From positions 1 to 64,000 of the forward strand of contig NZ_JACXST010000001.1 in assembly GCF_014850975.1 (NCBI RefSeq): a stretch of 64,000 nucleotides of DNA, read 5' to 3'. The DNA is from Methylomonas fluvii (GTDB lineage Bacteria; Pseudomonadota; Gammaproteobacteria; Methylococcales; Methylomonadaceae). A program made the position numbers and the translations under genes. The notes under the pieces were generated by a model, which saw nothing but the letters and a program-made list of their open reading frames with translations, was not told where the DNA came from and searched no databases. This document shows, one piece after another, positions 63,961 to 64,000 of this stretch; position 1 is the stretch's first letter; the number at the start of each line of letters is the position of its first letter.

Positions 63961-64000
63961 GTTGACCTTTAAAGTTTCTTCATCTGGCCAACAGTGTAAA

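Noticed and set aside
1-64000. Integrative element with integrase and att sites
   Set aside because: No integrase, excisionase or direct-repeat attachment sites were found; the oriV favours a plasmid.
1-64000. Partition genes parA/parB
   Set aside because: No ParA-type Walker ATPase or ParB-like gene was seen; they may lie outside the window.

Overview
The window looks like part of a large self-transmissible plasmid, or a plasmid-like mobile element, from a gammaproteobacterium. The transfer genes follow the order of the SXT/R391 and IncA/C F-type systems, and accessory genes such as the 5'-deoxynucleotidase resemble enterobacterial ones. A methylotroph or other environmental gammaproteobacterium is plausible, but the genus cannot be fixed from sequence alone. 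A TrfA-type initiator gene with eight iterons and a DnaA box argues for autonomous replication. No integrase or attachment site was seen.

Layout. 1-8.8 kb: phosphorothioation (Dnd/Dpt) island with a frameshifted dptG, an intact dptH and a convergent Dnd-associated methyltransferase gene. 8.96-9.23 kb: HU gene. 9.2-22.8 kb (minus strand): tightly coupled pilus and channel operon traL-E-K-B-dsbC-traV-traA-[small PLMP/RRXRR-like gene]-traC-trbI-signal peptidase-trbC/W-traU-traN. 23-35.3 kb: accessory and defence cargo: a PD-(D/E)XK-like protein with a small partner, a TIR protein, an IHF-like protein, several hypotheticals, a secreted nuclease, a YfbR-like nucleotidase, a RecD2-like helicase, and a three-gene NA37 / RelA-SpoT synthetase / SLATT cassette. 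35.6-42.2 kb: SOS and repair block (YedK-like protein, exonuclease-GIY-YIG protein, LexA, UmuD, UmuC). 42.2-47.1 kb (minus): traI (MOBH relaxase), traD and a DUF4400 gene. 47.2-48.9 kb: lipoprotein gene, trfA and oriV. 48.9-49.8 kb: mobI-like gene and probable oriT region. 49.8-55.6 kb (plus): traF-traH-traG. 55.6-56.2 kb: small membrane protein gene at the position where related elements carry an exclusion gene. 56.5-64 kb (minus): two-component regulator and tripartite heavy-metal RND efflux operon.

How it fits together. Three separate transfer transcription units (traL..traN, traI..DUF4400, traF..traG) each carry the same 28-bp near-perfect palindrome 38-57 bp upstream of the first start codon, overlapping a plausible -10 element. 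This suggests one dimeric regulator controls the whole conjugation programme. The pilin gene alone in its operon has a long leader, made of four tandem hairpins. The gene after it encodes an 85-residue stand-alone copy of the domain otherwise known from the N-terminus of IscB-type nucleases. The plasmid carries its own LexA-UmuDC system with an unusual candidate operator (GAAC-N7-GAAC). The strongest candidates for undescribed biology are the shared palindrome regulon, the stand-alone PLMP-like protein beside a structured pilin leader, and the NA37/RelA-like/SLATT cassette.
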